Assembly: GCF_910589235.1 (NCBI RefSeq)
Contig: NC_060965.1
Location: 372,001 to 436,000 of the forward strand
From: Vespa crabro
Lineage: Eukaryota; Arthropoda; Insecta; Hymenoptera; Vespidae
Direction of reading: 5' to 3'
Length of the DNA: 64,000 nucleotides
Shown here in pieces: positions 13,384 through 26,181 of the stretch. Position numbers and translations under genes: made by a program. The notes beneath the pieces were generated by a model, which ran no database searches, was not told the DNA's origin, and saw nothing but the letters and a program-made list of their open reading frames with translations. Each line of letters starts with the position of its first letter. Position 1 is the first letter of the stretch.

Positions 13384-13584
13384 TTAACCCTTTCGCTTGT
13401 GAAATAATGTGTTCGCTGTAGACGTTGAAAATTTTCGATGCCGACGTACGGACCGCTAACGATGTTCGATACGCAATTCGTATTTGATCGTCAGTTTATC
13501 GATGGCGTATATAATACGCCTTCTTGTTTAAGCGTTCACTCTTAAAAAGGCGTATATTTACGCCATTCGAAGCGAAAGGATTAA
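13384..13584. mobile_element. TTAA-flanked MITE, piggyBac-like
   Basis: The 193-bp body (13388-13580) begins CCCTTTCGCTTG and ends with the near-perfect inverse CAAGCGAAAGG-like sequence (GAAGCGAAAGGA). It is flanked on both sides by the tetranucleotide TTAA (13384-13387 and 13581-13584). A TTAA target duplication with CCCTTT-type inverted ends is characteristic of piggyBac-superfamily elements. There is no coding capacity, so it is a non-autonomous MITE. Two internal palindromes of the form GGCGTATA..TACGCC sit in the right third. Confidence 0.75.
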
Positions 13585-14244
13585 TTGTACATGTTTAACT
13601 CGTTAGTATTTTTAATTTTTCTCTATTAATCCATCTAAAGGAGAGTCTTATTGTAGGAAACCTCCAAAACTCTATTTCGAAATAATTGGCCCGTAATATT
13701 TTACCTTGAACATGAGGGAATTCACAACGAAGTACCGCTTTGACGATTTATCCCTTTCATGAATATTTTTATCTATACTTTACTATAAAAATAAATACGT
13801 CGGAATATTCTACGTAAGGATGTATATAAGTCACATAGAAAGTAACGAACATCTTTCTCACCTTCCCCTCCAACGGTTGATAGGTTTTGCACATAGAATT
13901 TTTTTCATTCGTCGGTGCTTCGCAATTACGTTTGATTGCGCGGCAAATTCAAAATAAAGAAATAAATCGCGGGTGAAGGATGGCGCGCGAACGCGAAATG
14001 TCTACAGGTAGTTTAAAAATGGCGACAGACAGGTAAACGTTATTGGAGGGAGCGCGCGCTGCCACGAACGATACTGATAATAAGGAAAGGCCAAGTCGTT
14101 GTTAGGACGAGAGAATTGTTCCTTATAGAAAACGCGTTCCACGAATAAATTTGATCTCTTCTTTTCCATCATTCTTCTGTTTTCCTATATCCTATATATA
14201 TCTATTCTCTCTTTGCCAGCGTGGATGAAAATCTCTTCCTCCGT

Positions 14245-14271
<27 letters not shown>
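14245..14271. repeat. (CT)n microsatellite
   Basis: Short CT run upstream of a GC-richer block. Confidence 0.9.
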
Positions 14272-14277
<6 letters not shown>

Positions 14278-14299
14278 ATCTTGCTAGAAAAGGAAGAAA

Positions 14300-16084
14300 G
14301 AGGAAAGTGTTGAACAAGATAAAAAAAAATGCTGTCTTTTCGCCGGTCGAAAAGCCGCCGCGCTTTTCTCGTCGCGTGATATCGAACGTCGTAACTTCGA
14401 AGCCGCGCGAGAGAGTAACAAAAAGGGAACGAGGAGGTGGCAGTGGAGGCGGAGGAGAAGGTAGAAGAGGTGGCGGAGGAGGAGGAGAGTCCCCTTTGAG
14501 TCGCCGTGTGCATGCAGGTGCGTAAGGTAAACCGGCCCGTCGTCGTCGTTGGGTACGTCGAGCCAATGTCTCTTCCTTATCGTGCTCTACGTTCATTTCT
14601 TTATCGTACCGAGGACGGAAAGTCGAACCGTCTCGACGTCGACCGACACTCCGATTTTTCATCATTGGAAAATTCAACGACGACAGCGACGATGTCATTT
14701 TCGGTGCCGACTGACCTACCACAATTTTTCTTTCGTTCAAACACCTTTTAAATACGGGACACCAAGTGCCTTCTCTGCAATGAAACGAGCGTTCTAATTT
14801 TTGTTCTACCTATTCTGTTATGTGAGATTAGGTCTTTATCGTTCACACACGATCTCGAGTTTTCCTTTTCTTACAGATAAGAACCCTAATTCAACTCTTT
14901 GTAATTTCACTTGAGATTCGATTCGGTAAATTAATTTTTCTCTTTTCTCTCTTTTTTCCTTTTTTTTTTTTTTTTTCTTTTCCATATTTTATATCAGTGT
15001 ATATGTCAATTTTACTTTAGCTTTTATATAAATTATTATTTCTTCAAAGGAAATCTAAATGAAATAAATTATTCAAAATGCTGTGCTCTCTTATATTCAA
15101 TGTCAATTTAAATGTATTTCACAAGAGACAAAATATATTACACAGACATCTGTTTTATTTGCTATACTTGAAACCACATTAAAAATATAATAACAACTTG
15201 GAATTATACCTAATTATTATATGATATCTTCTTTGATCTGATCTTAAGACTTTAATCTTCACACTTGAGCCAATATACCTTTATCATTATAACAGAGCTA
15301 TCAAATAGAATGTATATATTGGCATGTTATTTTTCAAGAATAATTTACATATATTATGATTATTTTTTTCCATATGTAGCATTACTTTCTTATATATAAT
15401 ATTTTCTAATAATATAATAAATACACCTTTCGACTCGTTAGAAGAATATCTTCATCCAAGCTTTTCTCTAAACTGTTCCAGCAAGAATAATATTGACATA
15501 TAATCTAACTGACATTATTCTTTAGAAAAATATCTTATTTATAATTTCTAAGAAAGCTAAACAGATATAAAATTATGATCACTTGTCCAAAGAGATATTT
15601 TTGTATGTGCTGAAACATTTGTGCAAATATACGTTTATCTACCTGAGTAATTAATAAGTTTATTTTGGCACCAGGCTAAAATATACTATAAATTCTCTAG
15701 CAGTCAACCAAAAATATATTGCTCAAGTTATATATACATTATTGAAACAACTAAATCTCTGTATTATTTCAAGATGATGATGAGTATTTATCAACAAATT
15801 TTCAAGTATTTAAAAATGAAATCATGGTGGTATAAACATAGCGGTAAATTTATCTTGTTTTGTAATCCGAACATATTTTCTTCTTATTCGTATAATAATC
15901 ATAATCAAAATGTACTTACGATATATTCCTAATAGTTATTATACGAGCTGCAGAATTGAGGCAAAATATAAAATTACAATAATTGAATTTAAAATATTAA
16001 ATTGTTGTATATAATTCTATGAACAATTAAACATTTTTTCTTTTAACAGGAAAATACAGCTGTAAGAACTATAAGCACATAACA
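14300..16084 (+). promoter_or_regulatory. Probable promoter/5' UTR region of the PPP1R16-type gene
   Basis: Positions 14338-14640 are much richer in G+C and CpG than the surroundings, with a purine-rich GGA/GGC stretch. They contain a good donor context (ATGCAG followed by GTGCGTAAG, about 14514-14523). The coding exon at 16085 is preceded by a polypyrimidine tract and acceptor (TTTTAACAG, ending 16049), so the start codon exon is not the first exon. The simplest reading is a transcription start and non-coding exon near 14.3-14.5 kb spliced to 16050. This is inference; no TSS motif was confirmed. The rest is AT-rich with no recognised feature. Confidence 0.35.
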
Positions 16085-19000
16085 ATGGAACACGCGGATT
16101 TGGTAGCAGATATGGTCCGTGTAGAAAGGCTCACTACGCAAGAACGACTACATCTTGCACGACATCGTAGACTTCAGCAGTTAAAAGTGTGGCGTCAGCG
16201 TGAGAAAGAATGGCTACGGAATCAAACCAGACATACAAGCAACAAGCGTCATATATACTTCAATGATAGTGTCATGTTATTAGAAGCTGCTGCAAGAAAT
16301 GATATAGATGAAGGTAACGATAACAGTGTGTATAATTTGGAATATAGTTCCACTATAAAAAAAGTAAAATACTTTCTATTACCTTCAGATTTTATTAATG
16401 TATGATAAATGCATTTTTAGTTAGGAGACTGTTGAAAAAAGGAGTAAATCCCGATTCAACAAATGAAGATGGATTAACTGCATTGCATCAATGCTGTATA
16501 GATGACAATGAAGAGATGATGAAGTTACTTGTTGAATTTGGTGCTAATGTGAATGCTGAAGATAGTGAAAAATGGACTCCGTTACATGCTGCTGCTACCT
16601 GCGGTCACTTACATCTTGTAAGGTATCTGATAGCTAGAGGTGCGAACTTATTGGCTGTTAACGCTGATGGAAATATGCCTTATGACATTTGTGAGGATGA
16701 AAAGACATTAGATTGTATCGAAGGTTGATGTCTTATTTATATAATTAATATAAATGATATATATTTTAAGTCAATCTCTCGAAAATCTATATTATTTTCA
16801 TTTTAGGGGAAATGGCAAGACGAGGCGTTACACAGGAATTAATAGATGAAACTAGAGCGTCAACTGAAGTTCAAATGTTGAGAGATTTGCAAAAAATTGT
16901 TACCATGGGTGGAGATCTCGAGTATAAGGATCATCAAGGTGCTACACCTGTATGTTCAAATTCCTCTATTTTATTCTGAAATATAATTTTATTTATTGAA
17001 TTTATTAAATAGTATATTACATATCTTTTGCAATATAATTCTTATAGCTTCACATAGCATCGGCAAATGGTTATTTAAGGGTAGTCGAATATCTTCTCGA
17101 TCAACACATTTCTACAGATATAGAAGATAATGATAAATGGCAACCTGTCCATGCAGCAGCATGTTGGGGTCATGTAAGTGAATTATTAACTATTCAATAT
17201 TTGAACCTTAAAAAATCAATTTTAAAACATTTCAGTTAGAAGTTCTAGAACTATTGGTACAAAATGGGGCTGATTTAAATGCAAGAAATAAGCATGACGA
17301 AACTCCTGCTGGTAAAGATTCATTTAAATATAAGTAGAAGAAATTTTATTTTTGTCTTTTTGAATAACTAAGCTATACAAATTTTTTATGATAACATATA
17401 TATAACAATGAACTATAGATATTTGTGAAGATCCTGAAATTAGAGAACGTATAGTTGAACTTAAAACGGAACAAGAGAGTAAACGATTACGAGAAGCACA
17501 AGGTCGGCGGGTACGAAGATCGCAAAGTATAAATACCCGTACTCAAAGCGTACGACGGACATCGATCAGAGACAAAGTTCTCACAACAAAGAAAGATGCT
17601 CAAGAGGAAGCAAGACTGAGGTTACAAGCACAACAGGTGAAATAATCTAATTAAACAATCAATATATATTATAATACAACATTTTTAATTGTAAATAAAC
17701 TACAAATTGTGCTTATTTCTACTAGCTCATCAAAATTACATTAGAATATTTGATTTATTTTAGACATATGTTAGTATTCCAACTCCTAATCTTCCACAAA
17801 CAGAGAACAGCACTAATACGCAAGATGTGGTAAATAATGAAACTGAATCAAGTACGCTGACTCCTGCTGTACGCAAAGGGCCAGAAGGAAAGGATAATGA
17901 TTCTTTTATGCATGAAGATGTTGATAAAGATTCAGGTACATTCCAATTCTTTTTATGCTTGTATTGGTTGTGGTTTAGTAGAACATTGTGGTAAATGGTA
18001 GCTTTTTCCCAAGAATCATTAAAAGTGAACATTTTCTTTTTTCTTTTTTCTTTTTTCTTCATGATCTTCTTAATATTCACACATAACTATATTTTATTAT
18101 CTTTTATAATGTACAAAGTAAGATTATGTTATGTATGTATATTAAGGTATATTGCATCTTTCTCTGATTTTTTTCAGTCAATAATTTCTTAAATTTAAGT
18201 TGTGTTATGACTCAATGATTATCTCATTGGATGTAATTTGGATATATAAATGACAATAATAATATGCTGTGATACAATAATGTATCTTTAAGTATCTTCA
18301 AAAGTTTTAAAGTCTTTGAAAATGAAATTATTTCAATATATCTATGTTAGTCAGCATAGGTTAACATTTATAAATATATATAAATGATAGGAAGACTCTG
18401 CGTGTAGTTTATGAACTCTGCGTGTAATCCAAATACGTGGTCCAAATATGTTAGTTACCTATCATTTACCTGCTTTTCTCTTTTTCATTACTGCGTGCTC
18501 CTGACTAATTCTGAGGTTAGTTTTTTATGTCACTTTCCTATTTCTTTAATCACATTTTTGAGCAAATTGTATTGATTGATTTTTTCAAATCTTGTATATA
18601 CATTGCAATCATGCATATATAATTTATATTTGTACAACATATATAGTACATTTATCTACCAATATGCTCTTTTGTTTTGTAGAAGTTCTATACTTTAACT
18701 AAATCATTTCACTGGGATAATACGTTTGCTTGGTTTAACAAAATTTTAAAAATGATAAATATCAATTTAAAATGATCTAGTAATTAAATAATTATAATTT
18801 TTTGTTAAATATGAAGTACTTCCCATGTGTTTGGACATACTTTGAAACTCGGAAATAATAGAAATTTTTTAAGGAAATTTTATAATAATGATTAAAAGTG
18901 CAATGATAAAAGATAATTTATTACTTAGCAGAAATCTATATAAAATATACTCGCTACGAATTCATAGGTCTAGTGTACATTTAGAAAATTATTATTGTTT

Positions 19001-20188
19001 GATACATTAATAATTTTATTAAAAATACCAAATATTTAATGGCCTATAGTGTAGTACAGCATGATTATATTACAATTTTGTGAGCTTTCATATAATTTAC
19101 ATTTATCACGAAGTTTCTATATATTTTATGTATATAATTGGTACTTAATAAGTACCAATCTTATCATCTTCTAAGGTTATTAAGGTGAATAGACGAATAG
19201 TATTGAATAAAAACATATTAGTCAATTTAATAAACATATCAGTTGTAGTTTGGAGATATAAAAAAAATATTTACAACAAACTTGCTACAAACTGATATAT
19301 AAGATTTTGTTATACATGAATAAAATAGCCTTATAAAAGATTATTATTCTAATCACTATTTTATCTCAATACTACTCAGTCTACCATGAGCAAGCATAGC
19401 TAAACTGTTCAATTATGGTAGCTTGTTAAAATGCAGTACAGTTGCTTTAGTAATATTGAACTTTTATAATAATGACATCGTGTTAAAAAAGTATGTTATT
19501 ATTGTAATTGCATCATTATTATATGTAGAAGCATAGAACTGGAACAAAGAATACCAAAATCTAGTTCCTTTTTTGAATCTAATATATAATTATATTCTAT
19601 ATACTCATATACACATTGACTTAAAAAGACTTTGATCTGCAATATGCTATATACTGTATATGCACACTGGTGACATGGTACTTCTTTATGCAGTGTTTAA
19701 CGCTTATGCTCAAGCATGTCATGCTTAGTGCATGAGTCTAGTTGAAACATCATTTCCAACCATAATCAGTGCATAGCATATAAGGGGTTAGGTGAAGGGA
19801 TCGCAAAATGGATTTACAACGAAAAGAAGTTGAGCTTGAAGGAAAATAGCACTGGATTTACCTATTTGCCTCAGCAGTGACAGAACCTGATGTACCAGTT
19901 GGCAGCCAGCAACCTATTTACTCGACAGATGATACCAATGGAAAGATCAACATACATGTGTCTGTAGTTTTTGTCAAATCTCTATCAGATTTGAAAAAGA
20001 AGAGGGCACAAAATCGACATATATCAAGTGGTTCCGTGGATACTAATGGAAATGGTTTTCCAGTTGTACCAGTTTCATCTATATCCAACTCTGATTTGGG
20101 CACAAGTGACTTTCAACGATTTACTGGAAACACAAGTGAAATTATTGGTGATAACCACTCAGAAAAGAGTTGTTGTACTGTCATGTAA
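16085..20188 (+). CDS. Mypt-75D: PP1 regulatory subunit 16-type (prenylated MYPT)
   Basis: Targeting subunit that brings protein phosphatase 1 catalytic subunit to membranes, as PPP1R16A/B do in vertebrates and Mypt-75D in Drosophila. Exons: 16085-16313, 16421-16723, 16807-16949, 17048-17173, 17236-17311, 17419-17636, 17764-17935, 19878-20188, total about 525 aa (human PPP1R16A is 528). The N-terminal basic coiled segment is followed by the PP1-docking motif RHIYF (residues 55-59, RVxF type) and LLEAAARNDIDE. Ankyrin repeats follow, two at about 90-175 and two at about 210-270, each with TPLH/ATPLH-type cores. A basic low-complexity region leads to the C-terminal CaaX box CCTVM, predicting farnesylation because X is Met. 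The last intron is about 1.9 kb and its acceptor is a tandem CAGCAG (19872-19877), giving optional Ala. Extra exons in that intron cannot be excluded. Confidence 0.88.
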
Positions 20189-20947
20189 AATGTACATATA
20201 CGAAGATAAAGTTACACGTCGCTAAACTAAATGTTCCTTGAACATAACATGGTAAATATATCTATTCAATTTTTAGATAAAATTTAATTGCATTGATCAT
20301 TGTACTTAATTCTTCTTAGACTTTTCATAGATCAAAATTCATATGATATTAGAAATATACTTTTATATATACTTAATTATCCTTATTGGGATTCCTGAAT
20401 AAGCATTACATTCTCTGTAATGTATGTTATTAATAATAATATTTTAAAATGTTATAGAATCAATTTTAGAAATGTTATCCTATTTTGGAATGATTAAATA
20501 TGTACTTAACAGTTATAGTAACAATGTATTATAGTTAAATTTTTGACATATATTATTCTGCAATTTGTACATAAACTATCATTTGTATTTACACCGTTAA
20601 TTAGTTAATAATATTAGATATCTTTAACTATTTAGTTAATAATTAGCCATCATTATAAAATTTTAATAATTAATTTATAAGCACGATGGTCTTGTAAAAA
20701 ACTGATTGCGAGATATTTCTTTTTGCTTCTATTATTATATCTCTTATGTATGTGATAATAGTATCGCACTTGTCTTTCGAAATATATATTCATGCAAATT
20801 AGAAATAAATTTATAAGCAAGCCTCTTTTTGATTTAAATGTTTCATAGTGCTTTAGAATCTCTCTATTATATCAGTTTTTCACATGACCTTTGTTGTACA
20901 GAATTTTATTTATTTAAAAAAAGTATTCTAAATAGAGAGTAAACTTA

Positions 20948-20952
20948 TATAC

Positions 20953-21031
<79 letters not shown>
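20948..21031. repeat. (TA)n microsatellite
   Basis: Long TA dinucleotide run with a few C interruptions at its left end. Confidence 0.95.
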
Positions 21032-21034
<3 letters not shown>

Positions 21035-23110
21035 TCTATAAAAAATTATCTTCTCATAAGCAACAGCCAAACATAAGACTACACTCAATATCTTCCAGTC
21101 TTTTTTATGAATATAAAATATAATAACTATATAAGTGCTAATTTTATATTAATTTAAGCAGCCAAATTTTTATATCTACTTCTGCTTATATAAAATATAA
21201 TATATATCTATATTAGCATGTTAAGTATTTAAAACGATGTCTTCAATTATAAGGGAAAAAAAAAGGTAGAAAAGAAACACCACTGTAATTTAAATATTTC
21301 ACATTGTCATTCAAAAATGTATTAAAAAAATAATTAGATTTTCCAAATTACATGTTACAGTGGATATAACGTATATGTTAAATGTCTATCTATGAACTAA
21401 AGACATCTATTTTTTTAAAAATATGTGTTATGATATAATCATCAGATAATTATATTATATCTAAATTAACAATATATAAGAATGTGATTAATAAAACGAA
21501 GAAGAAATTTTCTATGACATTTAAATAGAAGAATATATCGATATTCTTTAAAAATGAAAGATATCTGCTGTAAAAAATATATATGTATACAAAATATAAT
21601 AATTTTTATTTTATCATATTATCAGAGCACAATTGGTACTTTTTCTTTGAGTTGTTAGTTCAAATCTCAATTGATGAGAAAAGAAAGCCTATTATACTAC
21701 AAATAATAAATTATATCTTCCTATATAATCAGTATCAATGTGTTCAGAAAGAATAATAGTTCTAAATATTCTTGCAATAACAATAATTTTCTTAGACTTT
21801 TACGTGTAATATTAAAGTTGTGATGTCATAATGACAACTCTCATGTATATTTTAACTGCCCTAACCAATTATCTTAATTAAAATTCAATATAGATATTAT
21901 TTAGAATTATAAAACCTATTAATATTCATATTCATTGAAACAAATTTAGTGCTACAATTTTTGCAAACAACAATGTTCTTTAGATAATCATTTTTATAAA
22001 CAAATGCAGATATCTTCCTAGCTTTTATGAATAATTTCAATTAAACTAATAAAATATATACTATCTTTAGGCAGGCGTTCAAATGTAAGACCATTATTAT
22101 GTCTTACATAACATAACTTGTCTATATATCACGACAATATATATCAAAAATTATTAAGTAGAAAAAAAAAATTAATACTGAACAATATATGTAAATGTAT
22201 CATCATATGCACTTTTTCGATATTAAACAATTAGATGATATAAAATGTGTTCTTTTATCATATATTAATGCAATGCATAATGCTCGGAAAACATTTTATT
22301 TATTTATTAGGATTTTCTTCATTAAGATTATGGGAGGAAATAAGATTATTATTAAACATTTTCGTATAATTAAATAACATTGTCTTAACAGAAAAAAGTT
22401 ACGCTTTTTTTGTCTGTAAAAAGCACAGTATAATGTAAAATATGTAATGTAAAATATATAAGATTATATTGTAATGTAAGTTATTATAAAATATTTACTA
22501 AACATTCTGAAATGGTGCTCATCATATAAAATAAAAGGATTGTATACAATAATTATTAGATATTAAAATTGTATATAAATATAACGATCAGTTAGTTAAG
22601 TAAAATTGAAAGATATTTTTCTTTTTTATAATAATATTCATCTCATATTATTTCACTTTTTATATATACATATATTTTTTTATTATTACGCTATTTCATT
22701 CAAAAATAATGTGATTTAGGGGTTTTATCATTATACTCAAATATTAGAAACAATATAATATAGATTTAATTTGATTATCATTACAACTTAGATTTTTATA
22801 TGATAAAAATTCTATGAAATATAAATGTTCACAATATAATAAGCACTTTAAAATATAATTTCATCTTCTCTGTAAAGATACTTTTACAAATGTACTACCT
22901 ATACTCTATTGTACAGCTACTTTTCTCAATTGGTTTAATCGCTATTATATTTGTATTAAAATATATTCGTGATATTTAAAAATTGCTTCTGTGTAAGTAA
23001 TATCTTTTTAAACTATAGCATACAAGTACACTATTATATAGCACTGTACACTTAATGATGGTTTAAAAAAATTCAATGAGAACACGTATGTTTCTGTTTA
23101 CGTTAACACG

Positions 23111-23167
<57 letters not shown>
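23111..23167. repeat. (TA)n microsatellite
   Basis: Perfect TA run of roughly 28 units downstream of the MsrA gene. Confidence 0.95.
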
Positions 23168-23171
<4 letters not shown>

Positions 23172-23564
23172 CCATGATGGTACTCTCTTTTATTCTTATA
23201 CTCTCAATAGAAGTATGGATAATACTGTGGATGTAAAATAACTAAAAATATGAAATATCATCATACATGAAAAGAAGGTGTTTGTAGTATGCATAAAACT
23301 ATTGCGTGTAACTTTAACTATCTATATCTTACAACATGATATAAAAAGAGAAAAAAATATGATTTGCTATAATACTATTATTTAGATTTTATAATAAATA
23401 CGTCATATTTAATTTGAGCAGAAGTAACATTTTGTATCTATGAATCAATTTATAACAAAGTTTTATAAATTAAACTAAATTAAACAACAGATTTCCTTGC
23501 AGTAAGGAACTAATTTCGTCAGTCTACGTTTTTCCAGTAGAATTAATTTCATTTATTTAATAAA

Positions 23565-24664
23565 CTAACAATATAGACCAGTTCCTTGATTTTTAATAAG
23601 ATATTTTTTTATATACTGTGCAGCTTTGTCACTAAGTCCAAAATTTGGTAAATCTTTTTCAAGTTGCTCTAATGATCCAACTCCTGCTATATACCCATTC
23701 AATTTAGCTGCTAAAGGTGAAGTACGTAATATCTCACCTGTTGTAAGACCGGTAGTTTCGATTAACCATGGATGATTTTGAAGACGATACTTTTGATGAT
23801 AACTAAAAATCAAAACAAATTGTAATTCAATTAATTACACCTATCATTAAAAGCACCTATTACTAAAATAAAATTACTACGAATGACTTTTATTATCAAG
23901 TTCACATGTGACTTACTCTTCTGCTGGATAAAATTTTTCAAATGGTTTAATCTCGGTGACAAATGTTTCTCCACGTTCACGTTGTTCGTGGTCTTTTGAT
24001 TTTTCAGCTATCATCTTTTGTTCTTCATCGTGATATAAAATTAATGACATATACTGCAAATTTCAAGATATTAAAAAAAAAAGGAAAAAGAACATTTAGA
24101 AAAAAATTTAATATGAAATAAAAATTTAATCAGGGAAAGCCAATTACCTGTCGTTTAATTTTTGTTATTAAACTATATTCATGGTTATTCCAAAATATAC
24201 TAAGTAATTGCGCGTATGATACAACATCTGGGTCAAATTCAATATCAATAACTTCTGTATGGTCACCTCTGTAATAGAAACGAGAACAGTATTGATAATC
24301 GTATAAGCGATCAATTATAAAAATTGAATGAAATTATAAAAAAAGCATATTACATGTTTTTATATGTTGGCGTCTCCTTAGTACCACCGGAATAACCTAC
24401 ACAAGTCCTTATAACACCGGGTAATGCTCCAAAGAGGGAATCACCAGCCCAGAAGCATCCCATACCAAAAGTGGCATGCTTTCCTTCAACTTCCTCCAGC
24501 TGACCAGGCATTTTCTTTGGCAGACAAAAGTTACATTCGTACACATCGCTACTGCACATGTAGTAGGATATAGAACAGTTACCCAAATAAGAGATCACCG
24601 TTCGTGGTAAAGAAAATATGAGTAACATCGGCAATGTTACGTCAATAACATTTAATTTATTCAT
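23565..24664 (-). CDS. MSRA: Peptide-methionine (S)-S-oxide reductase MsrA
   Basis: Reduces methionine-S-sulfoxide in proteins using thioredoxin. Exons (minus): 24664-24354, about 24268-24148, 24053-23917 and 23802-23565, giving about 268 aa. The catalytic motif GMGCFW is present with Cys70. Downstream are the family motifs VGYSGG, TPTYKN, HTEV, DP, FWNNH and, across the last junction, AEDYHQKY, which matches the conserved YAEDYHQ of animal MsrA. The first 25 residues are hydrophobic, so a signal-type or mitochondrial leader is possible, and an in-frame Met at residue 52 could start a cytosolic form. Compared with bacterial and vertebrate MsrA, the segment after FWNNH is divergent (NNHEYSLITKIKRQYMS in place of the usual DPTQ...GNDxGTQYRS), an odd loss of a normally conserved substrate-binding stretch. 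Exon 2 is drawn with one base of uncertainty. Confidence 0.9.
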
Positions 24665-26088
24665 TTCGTTAAATTTTTTTCTTTATTATATACACTTTAA
24701 AAACTAAAAAAGAAAGAATATTCGTAAGGATAATTTAAGTTCAAGGAACGCGATACACGTGCGAACAAACGCGTCCACGTATCAAAATAAGTACTTTAAC
24801 TACTCTGGCACCCAAAAAATGCGCGTGATCTAGTCAAGGCTAATCAGTGATATCTACCGCGAGAAAGTATTTCATTTATTACGGATTTTCAAAAGTCTAC
24901 TTAAAGATTCGTCATTAAAAAAAAAAAAAATTTCATTAGCAAATGAAAAAAGATCTCGTGTCATTAATATACGTCTAATGATCTTTAGCGAATAATTTAT
25001 ATCGTTCCAATATGTCTTTGATCGAATCGTGTGGAAGCACCTTAACGTTTCAAATCACAGACCATCAAAATAGAATTTGAGAACCATCGAATTTCAATTT
25101 GCTTGATCATCTTAATATCGTTCGTCCATTTATAATTTTTTGCAACATGTTTCACATTGAACCATCTAATTTAATAAGCCTGGAAAAGAGTCGACATGGT
25201 TTACAATAACGTTCGGCATTAAATTTTATTTTATTTAGTGTGAAAAAAATTAATAGTACTATCACTATATATACTTATATTAATAAGTAAAAAATATCTT
25301 AGAGAAAGAACTTGTCAATGTTAAAAAATATACCAATGAAGATTATACCTATGTTACGTAAAATTGTATGTGAGATCGAATATTGTAAATTTACCTTTGT
25401 TGTTTATGGAACAAATTAGATCCGCACAATCTAAAAGAAGAGCGTTCGTCCGGGAGTCAAAAGACGAATTCTCGATAAAGCGAAGGCACAAGAATTACTA
25501 CCAAACGATTCATCGAGCTACACTTTTTATCTGTGTTTAAGCCTTTAGTATCCCCACCACAAAGTTCGTCTTCCCCCATTCTTCGCAGGTCGTCTTTCAA
25601 TAACTGTTCCTCACGTGCACGCATTGTTTTTTCGCAAGATGCTTTTCTTTTGTGAACATATTTTTTCTCATATTAAAATATATAATCACAGATTTTACAA
25701 CAACTGATAAAAATTCAAATTTCGTAGCAAACTTCACAGAGGATCGCTCGTTTTCGTACATCTTTATGTATATATAATTAAACCGACAATTTTTGGTATA
25801 ATTACAGAGAATATAATATAACAACTATAGAAAATATAATATTAAGTTTAAAAACTGTGCATATAATTTAGCTAATTTTTAAAAGGTAAAGTTTTCTTTG
25901 TACACTTTCTAATATTCTTTTTTTTTTTTTTTTTTTTTTTTAGCCACAATACATTGTTCCCAAATGTGCAACAGCCAATTAGATGAGCTAAATATAAATC
26001 GATCGTAGCAATTGATATTTATTCAGATCAAATCGAACAATCGAATTTGTAGCAGAATAAAGAAAAGCGAGGGATAAGTGCAGCTTAC

Positions 26089-26181
26089 CTTAACATTTAC
26101 GTTGAAAAAGCGAATTTGCGAAGGACCACCACCAATTTTCGTTGTCTTTTTACAAGTCTTTAAAATAACCCGTGACGCCAT
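26089..26181 (-). CDS. Isolated exon-like frame, 31 codons, unknown
   Basis: ATG followed by 31 in-phase codons (MASRVILKTCKKTTKIGG, then a stretch ending FNVNVK), then a consensus donor AAG/GTAAGC. The N-terminus is basic, Ser/Thr-rich and free of acids, like a mitochondrial presequence. I could not find a convincing second exon downstream on the minus strand before MsrA. A candidate acceptor near 25436 (CTTCTTTTAG) opens only a short frame. It could be the first exon of a small mitochondrial protein or an alternative leader exon for MsrA, but no family is recognised. Confidence 0.3.

Larger units (their letters stand above)
20189..23564. other. AT-rich intergenic region
   Basis: Contains the presumed 3' UTR of the PP1 subunit gene and then very AT-rich sequence without supportable coding exons. 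Two long (TA)n runs lie at 20948-21031 and 23111-23167. Short ORFs here have AT-driven composition (Ile, Lys, Asn, Tyr) and no motifs. Confidence 0.65.

Noticed and set aside
14276..14751. Several 60-150 aa ORFs on both strands
   Set aside because: All derive from a GGA/GGC-rich CpG block that looks like a promoter/5' UTR; glycine and proline runs reflect triplet repeats.
16314..16405. Extension of the first Mypt-75D ORF past DIDE
   Set aside because: A GT donor at 16314 and the acceptor at 16420 restore the conserved VRRLLKKGVNPD ankyrin sequence; the extension is intron.
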